Shown: positions 36,904-47,803, counted from the stretch's first letter. The stretch is DNA of 64,000 nt from Planctomycetota bacterium (GCA_029259945.1 JAJDEF010000022.1:62001-126000); one strand, 5' to 3'. Numbers and translations: made by a program. Notes: a model not told the origin generated them from the sequence alone.

Positions 36904-36942
36904 AGTGTGCCAGCGATCCTTCTTCGCTGGCACACTTTTTTT
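36904..36942 (+). terminator. Strong intrinsic terminator
   Basis: Perfect 13-bp stem AGTGTGCCAGCGA (36904-36916) with TCGCTGGCACACT (36924-36936), a seven-base loop and a T7 tract including the last stem base. It lies 45 bp after the Cys-rich protein gene. Confidence 0.93.
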
Positions 36943-37053
36943 ATGGAGTCACAGTAGGACGTACACATCGGGTTGCCCCGCAACCAAGATCCGAAAAGCG
37001 GCAAGAAGCATCTTCTGTGCGATAACCTATTATCTAGGACGGGGTGTTTGTGC

Positions 37054-37095
37054 TTTTCAGATCAACAATCAAAAATCTCACATCAAACATCCCCA
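37054..37095. repeat. ATCAACAATCAAAAATC direct repeat, copy 2
   Basis: Same 35-40 base element as at 35666, differing by one base (CTCACATC instead of CCCACATC) in the shared part. Confidence 0.75.
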
Positions 37096-37155
37096 CCCCC
37101 GGCCAAAAGTATCGATGGCACGCCACCCACCATTCCACGACAATATTCTGGGTGC

Positions 37156-37180
37156 CATGCTCCACGCTCGCGTGGGCATG
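37156..37180. repeat. Hairpin CATGC-T-CCACGC-TC-GCGTGGGCATG
   Basis: An 11-bp stem with one bulged T and a two-base loop in the long spacer before rplY. No T tract follows. It is probably a dispersed palindromic element. Confidence 0.6.
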
Positions 37181-37269
37181 TCTGGGCAGTCACTACAAGA
37201 AACCAAAAAATTAGCGAGTATTAGCGCAAACCAGCGGTTTACTTTCCTGATAATAAAGTCACGCCAAAT

Positions 37270-37496
37270 GGACAAAATACGACAAAACCCCATCGAATTT
37301 TGACCAAGCAAATTTCACCAAAGCCCGGCGATTGCAGAATCCGCAGCATGCCAAAGTGGACAAAACCCAAGAGTTTTGTCCGCCAAATCCCCAAACAGCC
37401 CTATTCGTGCCAAAACTCACCTCAAAAAAAACATGAAACCACTACAAACGAAGGCTCAACCATCGAAAAAAGCAAAGAGTTTTGTCCATTTTGTCC
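37270..37496. repeat. Cluster of GGACAAAA/TTTTGTCC motifs
   Basis: Exact copies of GGACAAAA or its complement at 37270, 37358, 37374, 37480 and 37489, with related GACAAAA at 37281 and 37509. Two of them form a perfect 9-bp hairpin (37358-37366 with 37373-37381). The cluster lies in the 880-bp spacer upstream of rplY, which contains no convincing gene. Confidence 0.6.
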
Positions 37497-37561
37497 TCCA
37501 ACCCCCTGACAAAACTCGCTCCCCTCTGACCCCTCAACTCCGACCTCCCCCCCCCACACAT

Positions 37562-37593
37562 TAACAATCATAAATCCCACATCAAACATCCCC
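37562..37593. repeat. ATCAACAATCAAAAATC direct repeat, copy 3
   Basis: A shorter and more diverged copy (TAACAATCATAAATCC then CACATCAAACATCCCC) of the element at 35666 and 37054. Confidence 0.65.
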
Positions 37594-37738
37594 CTTGGGG
37601 TTGAAATTCAGACCAAATCAGAGAGAATCGGGAGTTTGCAGGTTCCCAGCGGCCTGCGACCCTAATGAGTCCACCTATCGATCACCCGCTGCGGCTAGCT
37701 TTACCGTCTGTCGGATGATCGATCGTCGAGGTTAAACA

Positions 37739-38368
37739 ATGTCGGAAGTGCTTGAAGTCTCGCCGCGTGAACAACACGGCAAAGCGAATAACCGCCGTCT
37801 ACGGATCAGTGGGCTGCTGCCTGCGATTCTTTACGGCCATGGCGAGGGGTCTGTCAGCCTTTCGATTCCCGCCGATCAGATGGAAGCATCGCTCCGCCAC
37901 GGCGCGAAAGTGGTCCAACTTAAGGGTGCTGCCAAAGGCCAGGCACTGTTGCAGGAGATTCAATGGGATACGTTCCAGCAGCATGTTCTGCACGTCGACC
38001 TTTTGCGCGTTGATGCCCACGACCGCATCAAAGTGGTCGTGCCGATCGTCCTGCGTGGCGAAGCCCCAGGGCTAAACGAAGGAGGCGTGATCGATCTCGT
38101 GCTACGCGAAATTGAGATCGAAACAGCGCCTTCCAGCGTGCCCGAAGCCCTCCACCTAACTGCCAAAGAGCTACACCTAGGCGGATCGCTCAAAGCCTCT
38201 GACATCGAAGACCTCCCTGAAGGCGCCCTATTTGTAGGCGACGCAGAGGCTCTCATTGTCCAATGCGTAGAGCCAACGGTTGTTCCAGATGAGGACGAAG
38301 ATGCCGTCGCTGGTAGCGTCGAGCCTGAGGTCATCGGAGAGAAGGACGAAGAAAAAGCTGCTGAATAG
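37739..38368 (+). CDS. rplY: 50S ribosomal protein bL25, long (CTC) form
   Basis: 5S rRNA-binding ribosomal protein. The 209-residue protein has the bL25 N-terminal domain (REQHGKANNRRLRISGLLPAILYGHG ... VLHVDLLRVDAHDRIKVVVPIVLRGEAPG) and the second beta domain of the CTC form, then an acidic tail (DEDEDAVAGSVEPEVIGEKDEEKAAE). Its position after glmU-prs and before pth matches the gcaD-prs-ctc-pth arrangement of other bacteria, except for the inserted Cys-rich gene and repeats. Confidence 0.93.
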   Translation: MSEVLEVSPREQHGKANNRRLRISGLLPAILYGHGEGSVSLSIPADQMEASLRHGAKVVQLKGAAKGQALLQEIQWDTFQQHVLHVDLLRVDAHDRIKVVVPIVLRGEAPGLNEGGVIDLVLREIEIETAPSSVPEALHLTAKELHLGGSLKASDIEDLPEGALFVGDAEALIVQCVEPTVVPDEDEDAVAGSVEPEVIGEKDEEKAAE

Positions 38369-38383
38369 GTGTTCGATACACAG

Positions 38384-38959
38384 ATGAAATTAGTTGTCGG
38401 TTTAGGAAACCCTGGGAGAAAATACGAAGAGACTCGACACAACATTGGATTCGAGGTGATCCGTGGTTTGGCCACGCGCCACCATGCAGACTCCGCCCGG
38501 GCGAAGTTCGACGGCGAGCTGCAGGAGTGCCACATTCAAGGAACACGAACCCTGCTGCTCATGCCGCATACGTTCATGAACCTCAGTGGCCGAAGCGTTC
38601 GCCAAGCGTTTGATTTTTACAAAATCACCCTCGGAAACGTGTTGCTGGTCTGCGACGACTTTAACCTAGCTCTAGGTACCATAAGACTGCGAGCCGGTGG
38701 AAGTCACGGAGGCCAGAAAGGATTGGCCGACACCATTGGCCAACTAGGGTCTGATGAGTTTGCCCGCCTACGGGTGGGTATCGGTCCGGTACCCGATCGT
38801 TGGGATCCAGCCGAATTTGTACTAGGAAAGTTTGCCAAGGCAGAACAATCGACCGTCGAGTCTCAAATTATTCAAACCTGCAATGCAATAGAAACATGGA
38901 TCGGTGATGGTATCGATCGAGCAATGAATCAATACAATGGCAGCCAGCTAGGCAACTAG
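38384..38959 (+). CDS. pth: Peptidyl-tRNA hydrolase
   Basis: Releases tRNA from stalled peptidyl-tRNA. The start ATG at 38384 gives the canonical MKLVVGLGNPGRKYEETRHN with catalytic His19. FMNLSGRSVRQAFDFYKI, VCDDFNLALGTIRLRAGGSHGGQKGL and FARLRVGIGPVPDRWDPAEFVLGKF follow. A GTG at 38369, right after the rplY stop, would add five residues. Length (191) is normal. It is probably co-transcribed with rplY. Confidence 0.95.
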   Translation: MKLVVGLGNPGRKYEETRHNIGFEVIRGLATRHHADSARAKFDGELQECHIQGTRTLLLMPHTFMNLSGRSVRQAFDFYKITLGNVLLVCDDFNLALGTIRLRAGGSHGGQKGLADTIGQLGSDEFARLRVGIGPVPDRWDPAEFVLGKFAKAEQSTVESQIIQTCNAIETWIGDGIDRAMNQYNGSQLGN

Positions 38960-38981
38960 CCAACACTGCCCGGCCGTTGGC
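38959..38981 (+). promoter_or_regulatory. Hairpin upstream of rpsF
   Basis: GCCAAC (38959-38964) pairs with GTTGGC (38976-38981) around an 11-base loop containing CCCGGCC. It overlaps the last base of the pth stop codon and lies about 40 bases before rpsF. It has no T tract. It might be an S6:S18-binding leader (those have a CCG in a loop or bulge), but this is speculative. Confidence 0.3.
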
Positions 38982-39021
38982 CACGAAGGTTACATTTTCA
39001 TCGGATTAAGTTTTGGGAGAT

Positions 39022-39450
39022 ATGGTTTTGGCAGATAACAGTTCAGACGGCAGAACAGCAGTCTACGAAGGGATGTTCATTTTTGACGCCAATCGTTTTG
39101 CTCGCGATCATGAAAGCTTGCCTCGTGACATTGCTACTTTCATTGAAGAAGCCGGGGGCAAAGTCGAAGTGAGTCGGCTGTGGGAAGAACGTCGCCTTGC
39201 CTATCCGATCAAAGGCCATCGCAAGGGTGCCTATTGGATTACCTACTTCCAATTCCCAACATCCAAAGTCGGCGAACTCACCCGGCTGTGCGATCTGAAA
39301 GAAGGGATCCTCCGGCAGCTATTTGTCCGTTTGCCAGAGAGCTTGGTCGAGCCCATTATCAGCCACGCCAAGGGCGAGACGGCCGCTTCCGAAGAAACCG
39401 AAACTGCCGCGGTGGCCGAGAGTGCTGCTGCCGAAGTCACAGCGGGCTAA
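39022..39450 (+). CDS. rpsF: 30S ribosomal protein bS6
   Basis: Small-subunit protein that binds with bS18. The S6 fold is visible: YEGMFIFDANRFARDHESLPRDIATFIEEAGGKVEVSRLWEERRLAYPIKGHRKGAYWITYFQF. An Ala/Glu-rich C-terminal tail is typical of longer bS6 forms. The ATG at 39022 has GGGAG only two bases upstream, whereas TTG at 39028 (MADNSS...) has it at an ideal eight bases, so the true start may be 39028. The usual partner gene rpsR is not adjacent. Confidence 0.93.
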   Translation: MVLADNSSDGRTAVYEGMFIFDANRFARDHESLPRDIATFIEEAGGKVEVSRLWEERRLAYPIKGHRKGAYWITYFQFPTSKVGELTRLCDLKEGILRQLFVRLPESLVEPIISHAKGETAASEETETAAVAESAAAEVTAG

Positions 39451-39599
39451 CGGGTTGATTAAATAACGCATAAACTACCAATCGTTGTACTTTTTGATTC
39501 CAGTTTGGTAGACTCAAAGGGTACATCCGTACATCATCGCGGCGTACTCACGCCCACCATTAGGCAACTAGATCGTCTGGAAAAAAGGGAGACAAAAGC

Positions 39600-40064
39600 A
39601 TGGCAAGCTACAATCGAGTCGTGCTACTCGGCAATCTCACACGTGATCCCGAATTGCGGTACATCGGCAGTGGGACAGCGGTCTCTGATATCGGCTTGGC
39701 GATCAACGACCGCGTAAAACGCAATAACGAGTGGGTCGAAGAAACCACGTTTGTTGATGTCACCTTGTGGGGACGTACTGCAGAGGTGGCGAACGAGTAT
39801 CTCAGCAAAGGCTCATCCGTATTGATCGAAGGACGCCTCAAGCTAGATACTTGGGAGAAAGACGGTCAAAAACGTTCCAAGCTCAAAGTCGTCGGCGAGA
39901 AAATGCAGATGGTTGGCGGGCGCGGCGGCGGATCTCAAGGAGGCGGCAGCGGTGGACGTAGCAGTTCCTACCAAAGCCAAGACCAGTCAGCCAGCGGCCA
40001 ACCGGAATACAGCCAATCCGCTCCTGCTCCCTCGATGCCTCCGAACGACGAAATTCCGTTCTAA
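39600..40064 (+). CDS. ssb: Single-stranded DNA-binding protein
   Basis: Homotetrameric ssDNA-binding protein. The 154-residue product starts [21 protein letters not shown] (OB fold through about residue 105). Then comes a Gly/Ser/Gln-rich linker and the acidic protein-interaction tip ending DEIPF. GGGAG lies at normal spacing upstream. It is between rpsF and rplI, as in many bacteria. Confidence 0.96.
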   Translation: MASYNRVVLLGNLTRDPELRYIGSGTAVSDIGLAINDRVKRNNEWVEETTFVDVTLWGRTAEVANEYLSKGSSVLIEGRLKLDTWEKDGQKRSKLKVVGEKMQMVGGRGGGSQGGGSGGRSSSYQSQDQSASGQPEYSQSAPAPSMPPNDEIPF

Positions 40065-40118
40065 TTCACTATACCCAACAAAAGCTTTCAACACTTTCAG
40101 TTACCCGGCGTTTAATCG

Positions 40119-40655
40119 ATGAAAACAAAATCAAAACGACAGAGCAGACAATCCGATTTCCGAAGTCATCGGCTTCCTAAAGGCCCTAACGGTGGTATTG
40201 AACTGCTGCTGATTCACCATGTCGAAGACCTTGGAGAACAAGGCGACGTGGTCGAAGTACGCCCCGGATTCGCCAACAACTACCTGCTGCCCCAAGGGCT
40301 GGCGACCTTTGCGTCCGATCACCACAAGCGAATGATCGAGAAGCACCGCGAAAAGCTTCAAGCCATCGAAAAGTCGCACCAAGCCGACCTTCGCAAGCAG
40401 GCTGCCGAGATTGCCAAGCAGAGTATCACGATCGAAGCCAACGCCACCGACGATGGGCATCTCTACGGCAGCGTGGGTGCTCCAGAAATCGTTGCCAGCC
40501 TAAAGAAGAACAATATCCACCTACAGATCGACCAAATCCGTCTCGAAGGTGTGCTAAAAGAACTTGGCCTTTATACCGTGAAGTTCCACCTTTCGAGCGA
40601 AGTGGAAGGCGAACTCAAGGTCTGGGTCGTGCCAGAGATTGGTAGCGGAGAGTAG
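40119..40655 (+). CDS. rplI: 50S ribosomal protein bL9 with N-terminal extension
   Basis: Ribosomal protein bL9. The normal N-terminal domain begins at IELLLIHHVEDLGEQGDVVEVRPGFANNYLLPQGLA (about residue 27). A connecting helix and the C-terminal domain (VGAPEIVASLKKNNIHLQIDQIRLEGVLKELGLYTVKFHL) follow. Ahead of it are about 26 basic residues (KTKSKRQSRQSDFRSHRLPKG) that most bL9 proteins lack. ATG 40119 is the only ATG start before the domain, so the extension may be real. Confidence 0.92.
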   Translation: MKTKSKRQSRQSDFRSHRLPKGPNGGIELLLIHHVEDLGEQGDVVEVRPGFANNYLLPQGLATFASDHHKRMIEKHREKLQAIEKSHQADLRKQAAEIAKQSITIEANATDDGHLYGSVGAPEIVASLKKNNIHLQIDQIRLEGVLKELGLYTVKFHLSSEVEGELKVWVVPEIGSGE

Positions 40656-40743
40656 CGGTTCGCAGCGGAAGTAGCAAAACGTGAATAGTTGCGCGAACGC
40701 AAAGGGATTAGGCAGCTTTCGGTAAAGATGGAGCGAGACTCTC

Positions 40744-42183
40744 GTGGCAACTGACGGAGAATATCGATCGTCGTCCACTCCCCCTTCACGAGGCTCGAAG
40801 CCGCTCTCTATCGATCGCCAACTTCCTCGTAACCTCGAAGCCGAAAAAGCGGTTTTAGGCAGTATTCTATTACTGCCAGAAGTTTTCGACGAAGTCGCGC
40901 TGATCATCCGCCCGAACGATTTCTACGACGATGCCAATCAAATCCTGTTCCAGCACCTGCTGCAAATGCACGATGCAGGGATTCAGATTGACCCGATGTT
41001 GCTGGTCGAACGCCTTCGTTCAGCCGACCAATACGAAAAAATTGGCGGCGCTGCCTACTTAGCAGAAATCGGTGGTCAAGTCCCCACGGCTGCCCACGCC
41101 GAGTATTACGCTCGCATTGTCGCTGAAAAAGCGGTCCTGCGGAAACTGATCCACGCAAGCACCGACATTCTCAAGGATGCCTACGACCCAACTGCCGACT
41201 CGCGCGAAATGTTGAGCAAAGCCGAAGAAAAAGTTTTCAGCATTCTTGAATCTCGCGGCACCGGCAACCTAAATACCATCGGCGATGTGTTGCAGGAATC
41301 GCTCGACCGCATCGATGCTCGGATGGACCAGCAACATGCTTTTGGTGGTTTGGAGACAGGCTTCGACGATTTCGACCAGCTCACTGGCGGCTTACAAAAC
41401 TCCGAGCTGATCATTCTTGCCGCTCGCCCCAGTATGGGTAAAACCGCGATGGCTATGAACATCGCTGAACATGCGGTGCTCAAAGTCCAAGCACCGGTGC
41501 TGTTTGTGAGCTTAGAAATGTCCGCCTTAGAATTAGGCGACCGACTGCTTTGCTCAGTCGCCGAAGTCAACGGCCATCGACTCCGCAACGGATCGATTAC
41601 CCAAGACGAACGCCGTCAGTTAGTTCAGTCGGCCGCAGAGATTAGCCAAGCGCCGCTGTTTATCGATGATTCACCATCACGCACCATGACCGAAATTGCA
41701 GCGAATGCACGTCGCCTCAAACGACGCGAAGGCTTGGCCTTAATCGTGATCGACTACCTCCAATTGATCGATCCCGACAACCCACGCGACCCACGCCAGG
41801 AACAAGTCGCTAAGATTGCCCGACGTCTAAAAGGTGTCGCCCGCGAGTTAGAAGTACCCGTGTTGTGTCTTGCCCAGTTAAACCGACAGGTGGAAGCCAC
41901 TCGCGACAACAAACCTCAACTCAGCCACCTGCGCGAGTCGGGTGCCATCGAGCAAGACGCCGACGTCGTGATGTTTGTCCATCGCGAGGAATACTTTCAA
42001 ACCAACGAAGCCGACCGAGAGCAGGTTCGTGGTGAGGCCGACCTCTTAATTCGCAAACAAAGAAATGGCCCCACGGGCGATATCAAACTTGCTTGGCATC
42101 ACGAGTTTACTCGCTTCCGCAATTTCTCTCAAAAGCCTTATGCCGAGTTTGAAGCCTTCGATTCTGGTACTGCAAATTTCTAA
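40744..42183 (+). CDS. dnaB: Replicative DNA helicase DnaB
   Basis: Hexameric replication-fork helicase, 479 residues. The N-terminal domain (RNLEAEKAVLGSILLLPEVFDEVA) is followed by a RecA-like motor with Walker A ARPSMGKTAMAMN near 222-234, LIVIDYLQLI, and the C-terminal LAQLNRQVEAT and LRESGAIEQDADVVMFVHR. No intein is present. The start is GTG at 40744 with GGAG upstream. It is the last gene of the rpsF-ssb-rplI-dnaB run. Confidence 0.96.
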   Translation: MATDGEYRSSSTPPSRGSKPLSIDRQLPRNLEAEKAVLGSILLLPEVFDEVALIIRPNDFYDDANQILFQHLLQMHDAGIQIDPMLLVERLRSADQYEKIGGAAYLAEIGGQVPTAAHAEYYARIVAEKAVLRKLIHASTDILKDAYDPTADSREMLSKAEEKVFSILESRGTGNLNTIGDVLQESLDRIDARMDQQHAFGGLETGFDDFDQLTGGLQNSELIILAARPSMGKTAMAMNIAEHAVLKVQAPVLFVSLEMSALELGDRLLCSVAEVNGHRLRNGSITQDERRQLVQSAAEISQAPLFIDDSPSRTMTEIAANARRLKRREGLALIVIDYLQLIDPDNPRDPRQEQVAKIARRLKGVARELEVPVLCLAQLNRQVEATRDNKPQLSHLRESGAIEQDADVVMFVHREEYFQTNEADREQVRGEADLLIRKQRNGPTGDIKLAWHHEFTRFRNFSQKPYAEFEAFDSGTANF

Positions 42184-42428
42184 AATCGCACTGCTATCAA
42201 CCAGTTTCTGCTAGCAAAACCAAATCCGATTTCCTGCGGTATCTCTTTGTTTCTACAAAGATAGATCGATTCGCACTCAAAACGTGTTGCCCCTGACGAA
42301 CTCATCTTGCTAGTTCGCGTGGCATACGCTATTTCTTCCCGCCTTGTTTCGCTCTGATCGTGCGCGGTTTTTCAGCGTTCGCATCAGCCATTGTGTGCTT
42401 TTCCCGAATATACGGCATCCATTCGCCC

Positions 42429-45400
42429 ATGCACTTCTCTGACCTTTCTATTCGACAGATGGCGCGAACCCTGTTCGTGACTGCTCTCCTCGTGGTTGCT
42501 GTGTGGGGAACGATTCTGCTCAGACCACCGGCGCATGCTGAGGAAGAACTACCCGCCCCATCCGAAACGACCCAGGTAGAACTGGTTACCGAAGTCCGAA
42601 TCGTCGGCAACGCCACGATAACGGCAACGAAGGTATCGAATCACATAAACACCCATATCGGCCGTCCTTTTGATCGAACGGTTGTCCAACAAGATGTGCG
42701 GCGTTTAGCCACCTTAGGGTGGTTTGTCGACGTAAAAGCACTTTACGAAACGACTCCCGAAGGACGAGTTGTCATCTACCAAGTGGTCGAGCGTCCTACC
42801 ATTCGCTGGATTACTTATCTGGGTAACGAGGAGGTTCCGGATAAGAAACTGAATAAGGAAACCGGCCTAAAAACAGGCGGATCTGTCGACCCTTACGCGG
42901 TCGCAGAAGGGCGGCGAAAGATTCGAGAATACTACCAGGGGCGTGGCTTCAATAATGTTCAAGTCACCATTCTCGAAGGCACAAAACCGACCGATCAAGG
43001 GATTGTCTACCTGATCAACGAAGGCACCGCACAGAAAGTGTGGACGGTGGATTTCGTGGGCAACGAGTTTGTCAGCGATGGTCGACTGAAAACGCTCATC
43101 AAAACAAAGCCTCCGACGCTCAAGCTTTTCAAAGGCTATGTGAATCGCCAGCAAATCAATCAAGATGTCGACCAACTCACAGCCTACTACCGTTCGTTTG
43201 GGTTCTTTCAAGCCAAGGTGAGCCGGAAACTTGATTACAACAAGAAAGGCGACTGGGTTAATCTCACGTTTGTGATCTCCGAAGGCCTGCGATACAAGAT
43301 TCGCAACGTGAAATTTATGGGGAATACGAAGTTCGAACCCATTGCCCTGGCTGCCGCCGCAAAGATGACGGTCGGACAGTCGTTTGAACAAAGCAAGGTT
43401 CAGCAAGATACCCTTTGGCTGCAAGAGCTTTATGGGAGCCACGGCTACGTATTTGCGGACGTGCGTCCAGAGCCTGTTTTTCAACGGGAGCCGGGCGAGC
43501 TCGATTTGATCTATCATATCGATGAAGGCGAACAATTCCGCGTGGGTAAAATCATCGTTCATATCGGCGGTGAAAACCCACATACCCGAGTCCAAACGGC
43601 TCTCAATCGGATGACACTAAGGCCGGGCGACATCATGGACATTCGCGAATTGAAGGCGAGCGAACGTCGCTTAGCTGCAAGTAGCCTGTTCCATACCGAT
43701 GCCGCGACTGGCGTACGTCCCAAAATCACCTACCGAATTCCAGACGGAACCGATCCGGAATTTGCCAGAGCGCCACGTCGACGCGGTTCGAATAACAGTT
43801 CTCCTTCGCCTGGGCCTCAAGGTTCAGGCATGCGTGGCCAAAGTCCAGACAACCTAGGGCCACGTGTACTTCCGCCGCCCAAGATGCCGACCCAAGGCGA
43901 GATGAACGTTCATGTCCAGTGCGACGACTATCAGCACTATCAACGTTGGGTCGATGGCCAAACGGCTCCTGGCTCTGCATCGTCGCCGAACCAATCACTA
44001 CCAGAAGCTACGCCCAACTCCGATCAGCCAGAGCTTATTATTCGCGGGCAAAGTCCAGATAGGCCTTCTGCAAGCGGCTCCTCGAAAACCCCGTGGTGGG
44101 CATCTCGACCATCACAGCGTCCAACCAACGCTTACCAGAATATTCGAGGACAAAGCCCAGCCGTTCAAAACCCGGCCTACAACGGATTAAACAACGGGAA
44201 TACAAACCCTTCGCCTTATGGTGGTACCTCCGTCGGCGCTACCGGACCATCAGCCAAAGCGCCGATTGCTCCGGGAGGCATCCAACCGGTTCAATATTCT
44301 GAATCCATTCCACCTCCCGCTGGTTCGATTGGCCCAACACCCGGCTTTACTGCCAATCCAGTACCCGGATACCAACTGTTTCCCGACGGTCGTTTCGGCT
44401 TGCCCGGTCAACCTTATCCACAGCAAACCGTGGATATTATCTTTGATGGTCAAGAAACCCAAACGGGACGATTGATGCTCGGCGTAGGCGTGAATTCCGA
44501 TGCGGGCATCGTAGGTAATATCGTACTCGACGAACGCAATTTCGACTGGCGACGTTGGCCGCGAAACTTCGAAGATGTGCGAAACGGCACCGCATTGCGT
44601 GGTGCAGGGCAGCGATTTCGCATTGATGCCTCGCCCGGTAGCGAAGTCAACCGATACTTAGTGAGCTTTCAAGAGCCCTATCTGTTCGATACTCCCATTA
44701 GCTTCGGCCTAAGCGGTTCGTTCTTCGACCGCCGCTTTCGTGACTGGGACGAAGAACGGGTGGGTGGTCGTGTCTCGTTTGGCTATCAATGGATCGAACA
44801 CGATTTGTCGGCAACCGTGTCGTATCGGGGAGAGAGCGTCAGGGTTAGCAACGCACCCTCAGCTGCTGTCGTTCCAGCAATTGCAGAGGCGCTCGGCAGC
44901 AATGCCCTTCACGGATTTAAGCTAAGTGTCACCAACGACACTCGCGATAGCTCGTTTTTGCCCACCCAAGGTCACTATTTAGAAGTGTCGGGGGAACAAG
45001 TGATTGGCACGTTCGATTACCCGCGTATAGCCGCCGATTTTCGACAGTATTTCTTATTGCGAGAGCGTCCCGACCATTCGGGTAGACACGTACTAAGTTT
45101 GTCCACCAACGTTGCCTATTCCGGAACGCAGACTCCTATCTACGAACATTACTTTGCAGGCGGTTTTTCAACGCTTCGTGGTTTCGATTTTCGCGGGGCA
45201 TCGCCAATCGATGTGCCAACCGGGGCAGAGTTGGGCGGTGAATTCCAATGGCTCAACTCCGTGCAATATCTATTCCCCATCACCGCCGATGAGATGCTAC
45301 ATGGCGTGGTGTTTTGCGACTTTGGTACGGTGGAAGAAAACGTCACCATCAAAGACTTCCGCATCGCACCGGGTGTCGGCTTGCGGGTAAGCGTCCCTGC

Positions 45401-45503
45401 GATGGGCCCGGCGCCAATCGCGCTCGATTTTGCTTGGGCCGTCGATCATGCTGACTTTGACGATCGCGAAGTCTTCAGCTTTAGCATGGGATTCAGCCGA
45501 TAA
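42429..45503 (+). CDS. bamA: Outer-membrane assembly factor BamA (Omp85) with large insert
   Basis: Inserts beta-barrel proteins into the outer membrane. An N-terminal signal peptide (MARTLFVTALLVVAVWG... ending AHA) is followed by five POTRA domains (about 48-445) and a C-terminal 16-strand barrel (about 670-1024). The barrel has the conserved LRGFDFRGASP loop and a terminal aromatic-rich strand (VFSFSMGFSR). Between residues about 447 and 665 lies a Pro/Ser/Asn/Gln-rich segment with three RGQSP repeats. It separates the last strand of POTRA5 (TVDIIFDGQETQTG) from the rest of that domain. Starts at 42429 or 42459 (MARTL...) both work. The insert is unusual. Confidence 0.9.
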   Translation: MHFSDLSIRQMARTLFVTALLVVAVWGTILLRPPAHAEEELPAPSETTQVELVTEVRIVGNATITATKVSNHINTHIGRPFDRTVVQQDVRRLATLGWFVDVKALYETTPEGRVVIYQVVERPTIRWITYLGNEEVPDKKLNKETGLKTGGSVDPYAVAEGRRKIREYYQGRGFNNVQVTILEGTKPTDQGIVYLINEGTAQKVWTVDFVGNEFVSDGRLKTLIKTKPPTLKLFKGYVNRQQINQDVDQLTAYYRSFGFFQAKVSRKLDYNKKGDWVNLTFVISEGLRYKIRNVKFMGNTKFEPIALAAAAKMTVGQSFEQSKVQQDTLWLQELYGSHGYVFADVRPEPVFQREPGELDLIYHIDEGEQFRVGKIIVHIGGENPHTRVQTALNRMTLRPGDIMDIRELKASERRLAASSLFHTDAATGVRPKITYRIPDGTDPEFARAPRRRGSNNSSPSPGPQGSGMRGQSPDNLGPRVLPPPKMPTQGEMNVHVQCDDYQHYQRWVDGQTAPGSASSPNQSLPEATPNSDQPELIIRGQSPDRPSASGSSKTPWWASRPSQRPTNAYQNIRGQSPAVQNPAYNGLNNGNTNPSPYGGTSVGATGPSAKAPIAPGGIQPVQYSESIPPPAGSIGPTPGFTANPVPGYQLFPDGRFGLPGQPYPQQTVDIIFDGQETQTGRLMLGVGVNSDAGIVGNIVLDERNFDWRRWPRNFEDVRNGTALRGAGQRFRIDASPGSEVNRYLVSFQEPYLFDTPISFGLSGSFFDRRFRDWDEERVGGRVSFGYQWIEHDLSATVSYRGESVRVSNAPSAAVVPAIAEALGSNALHGFKLSVTNDTRDSSFLPTQGHYLEVSGEQVIGTFDYPRIAADFRQYFLLRERPDHSGRHVLSLSTNVAYSGTQTPIYEHYFAGGFSTLRGFDFRGASPIDVPTGAELGGEFQWLNSVQYLFPITADEMLHGVVFCDFGTVEENVTIKDFRIAPGVGLRVSVPAMGPAPIALDFAWAVDHADFDDREVFSFSMGFSR

Positions 45504-45523
45504 CGCCATCTGACCGCAGCCAA

Positions 45524-45823
45524 CTACTCTGCTGGTTGGGCACAGGGACAATCTGACGGGCCCCTAGTAGCTGAGGATGCGTTGAATCGCCCACGATAGT
45601 AGTCGAAGTGGTAGGGATAGGGTCTCTGATACCACGTGCCTGAATATGCGTGTCCATAGGAGCTACCCCCATACGAAGGCCCCACAGGCCCCGGATGCCC
45701 CCAACCTGCATAGCGAGCCCCGTGGCGATGACGCTGGTAGGTAGGCAGCTCTCCTTGTGCGAAACTGGTGGGGCCACTCACAAAAACAGCCAGAGCACAG
45801 AGAAGACCAAAAAATAGTCGCAT
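45524..45823 (-). CDS. Small secreted Tyr/Gly/His-rich protein
   Basis: A 99-residue protein. MRLFFGLLCALAVFVSGPTS is a clear signal peptide with cleavage near SFAQ-GE. The mature part is rich in Tyr, Gly, His and Pro (YQRHRHGARYAGWGHPG, GSSYGHAYSG), with a CPC near the end. No family is recognised. I start at the ATG 45823 because the longer frame to 45994 adds a non-secreted N-terminus. It is convergent with bamA, 20 bp away. Expression is unproven. Confidence 0.6.
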   Translation of the reverse strand: MRLFFGLLCALAVFVSGPTSFAQGELPTYQRHRHGARYAGWGHPGPVGPSYGGSSYGHAYSGTWYQRPYPYHFDYYRGRFNASSATRGPSDCPCAQPAE

Positions 45824-46025
45824 GACAAGAAAACGATAGAAAGGGCTGGGTAGTAAGGGTTCCGGCGAACAATCCCATACTAGGCAGGCAGCTTGTGCCC
45901 AGTCAATCAAATCTCGCAGGAAAGTGGCGTCTCTTCGCCTTCCCAGACGGAAAAATGTGCAAAGTTTGCCGCGAAAATTGAGGCCCTCCAACAAGTGACG
46001 TCTGTGCGTTAGAATACGCGATTAG

Positions 46026-47780
<1,755 letters not shown>

Positions 47781-47803
47781 CCTTAGAATTTTTGGGTAGA
47801 AAT

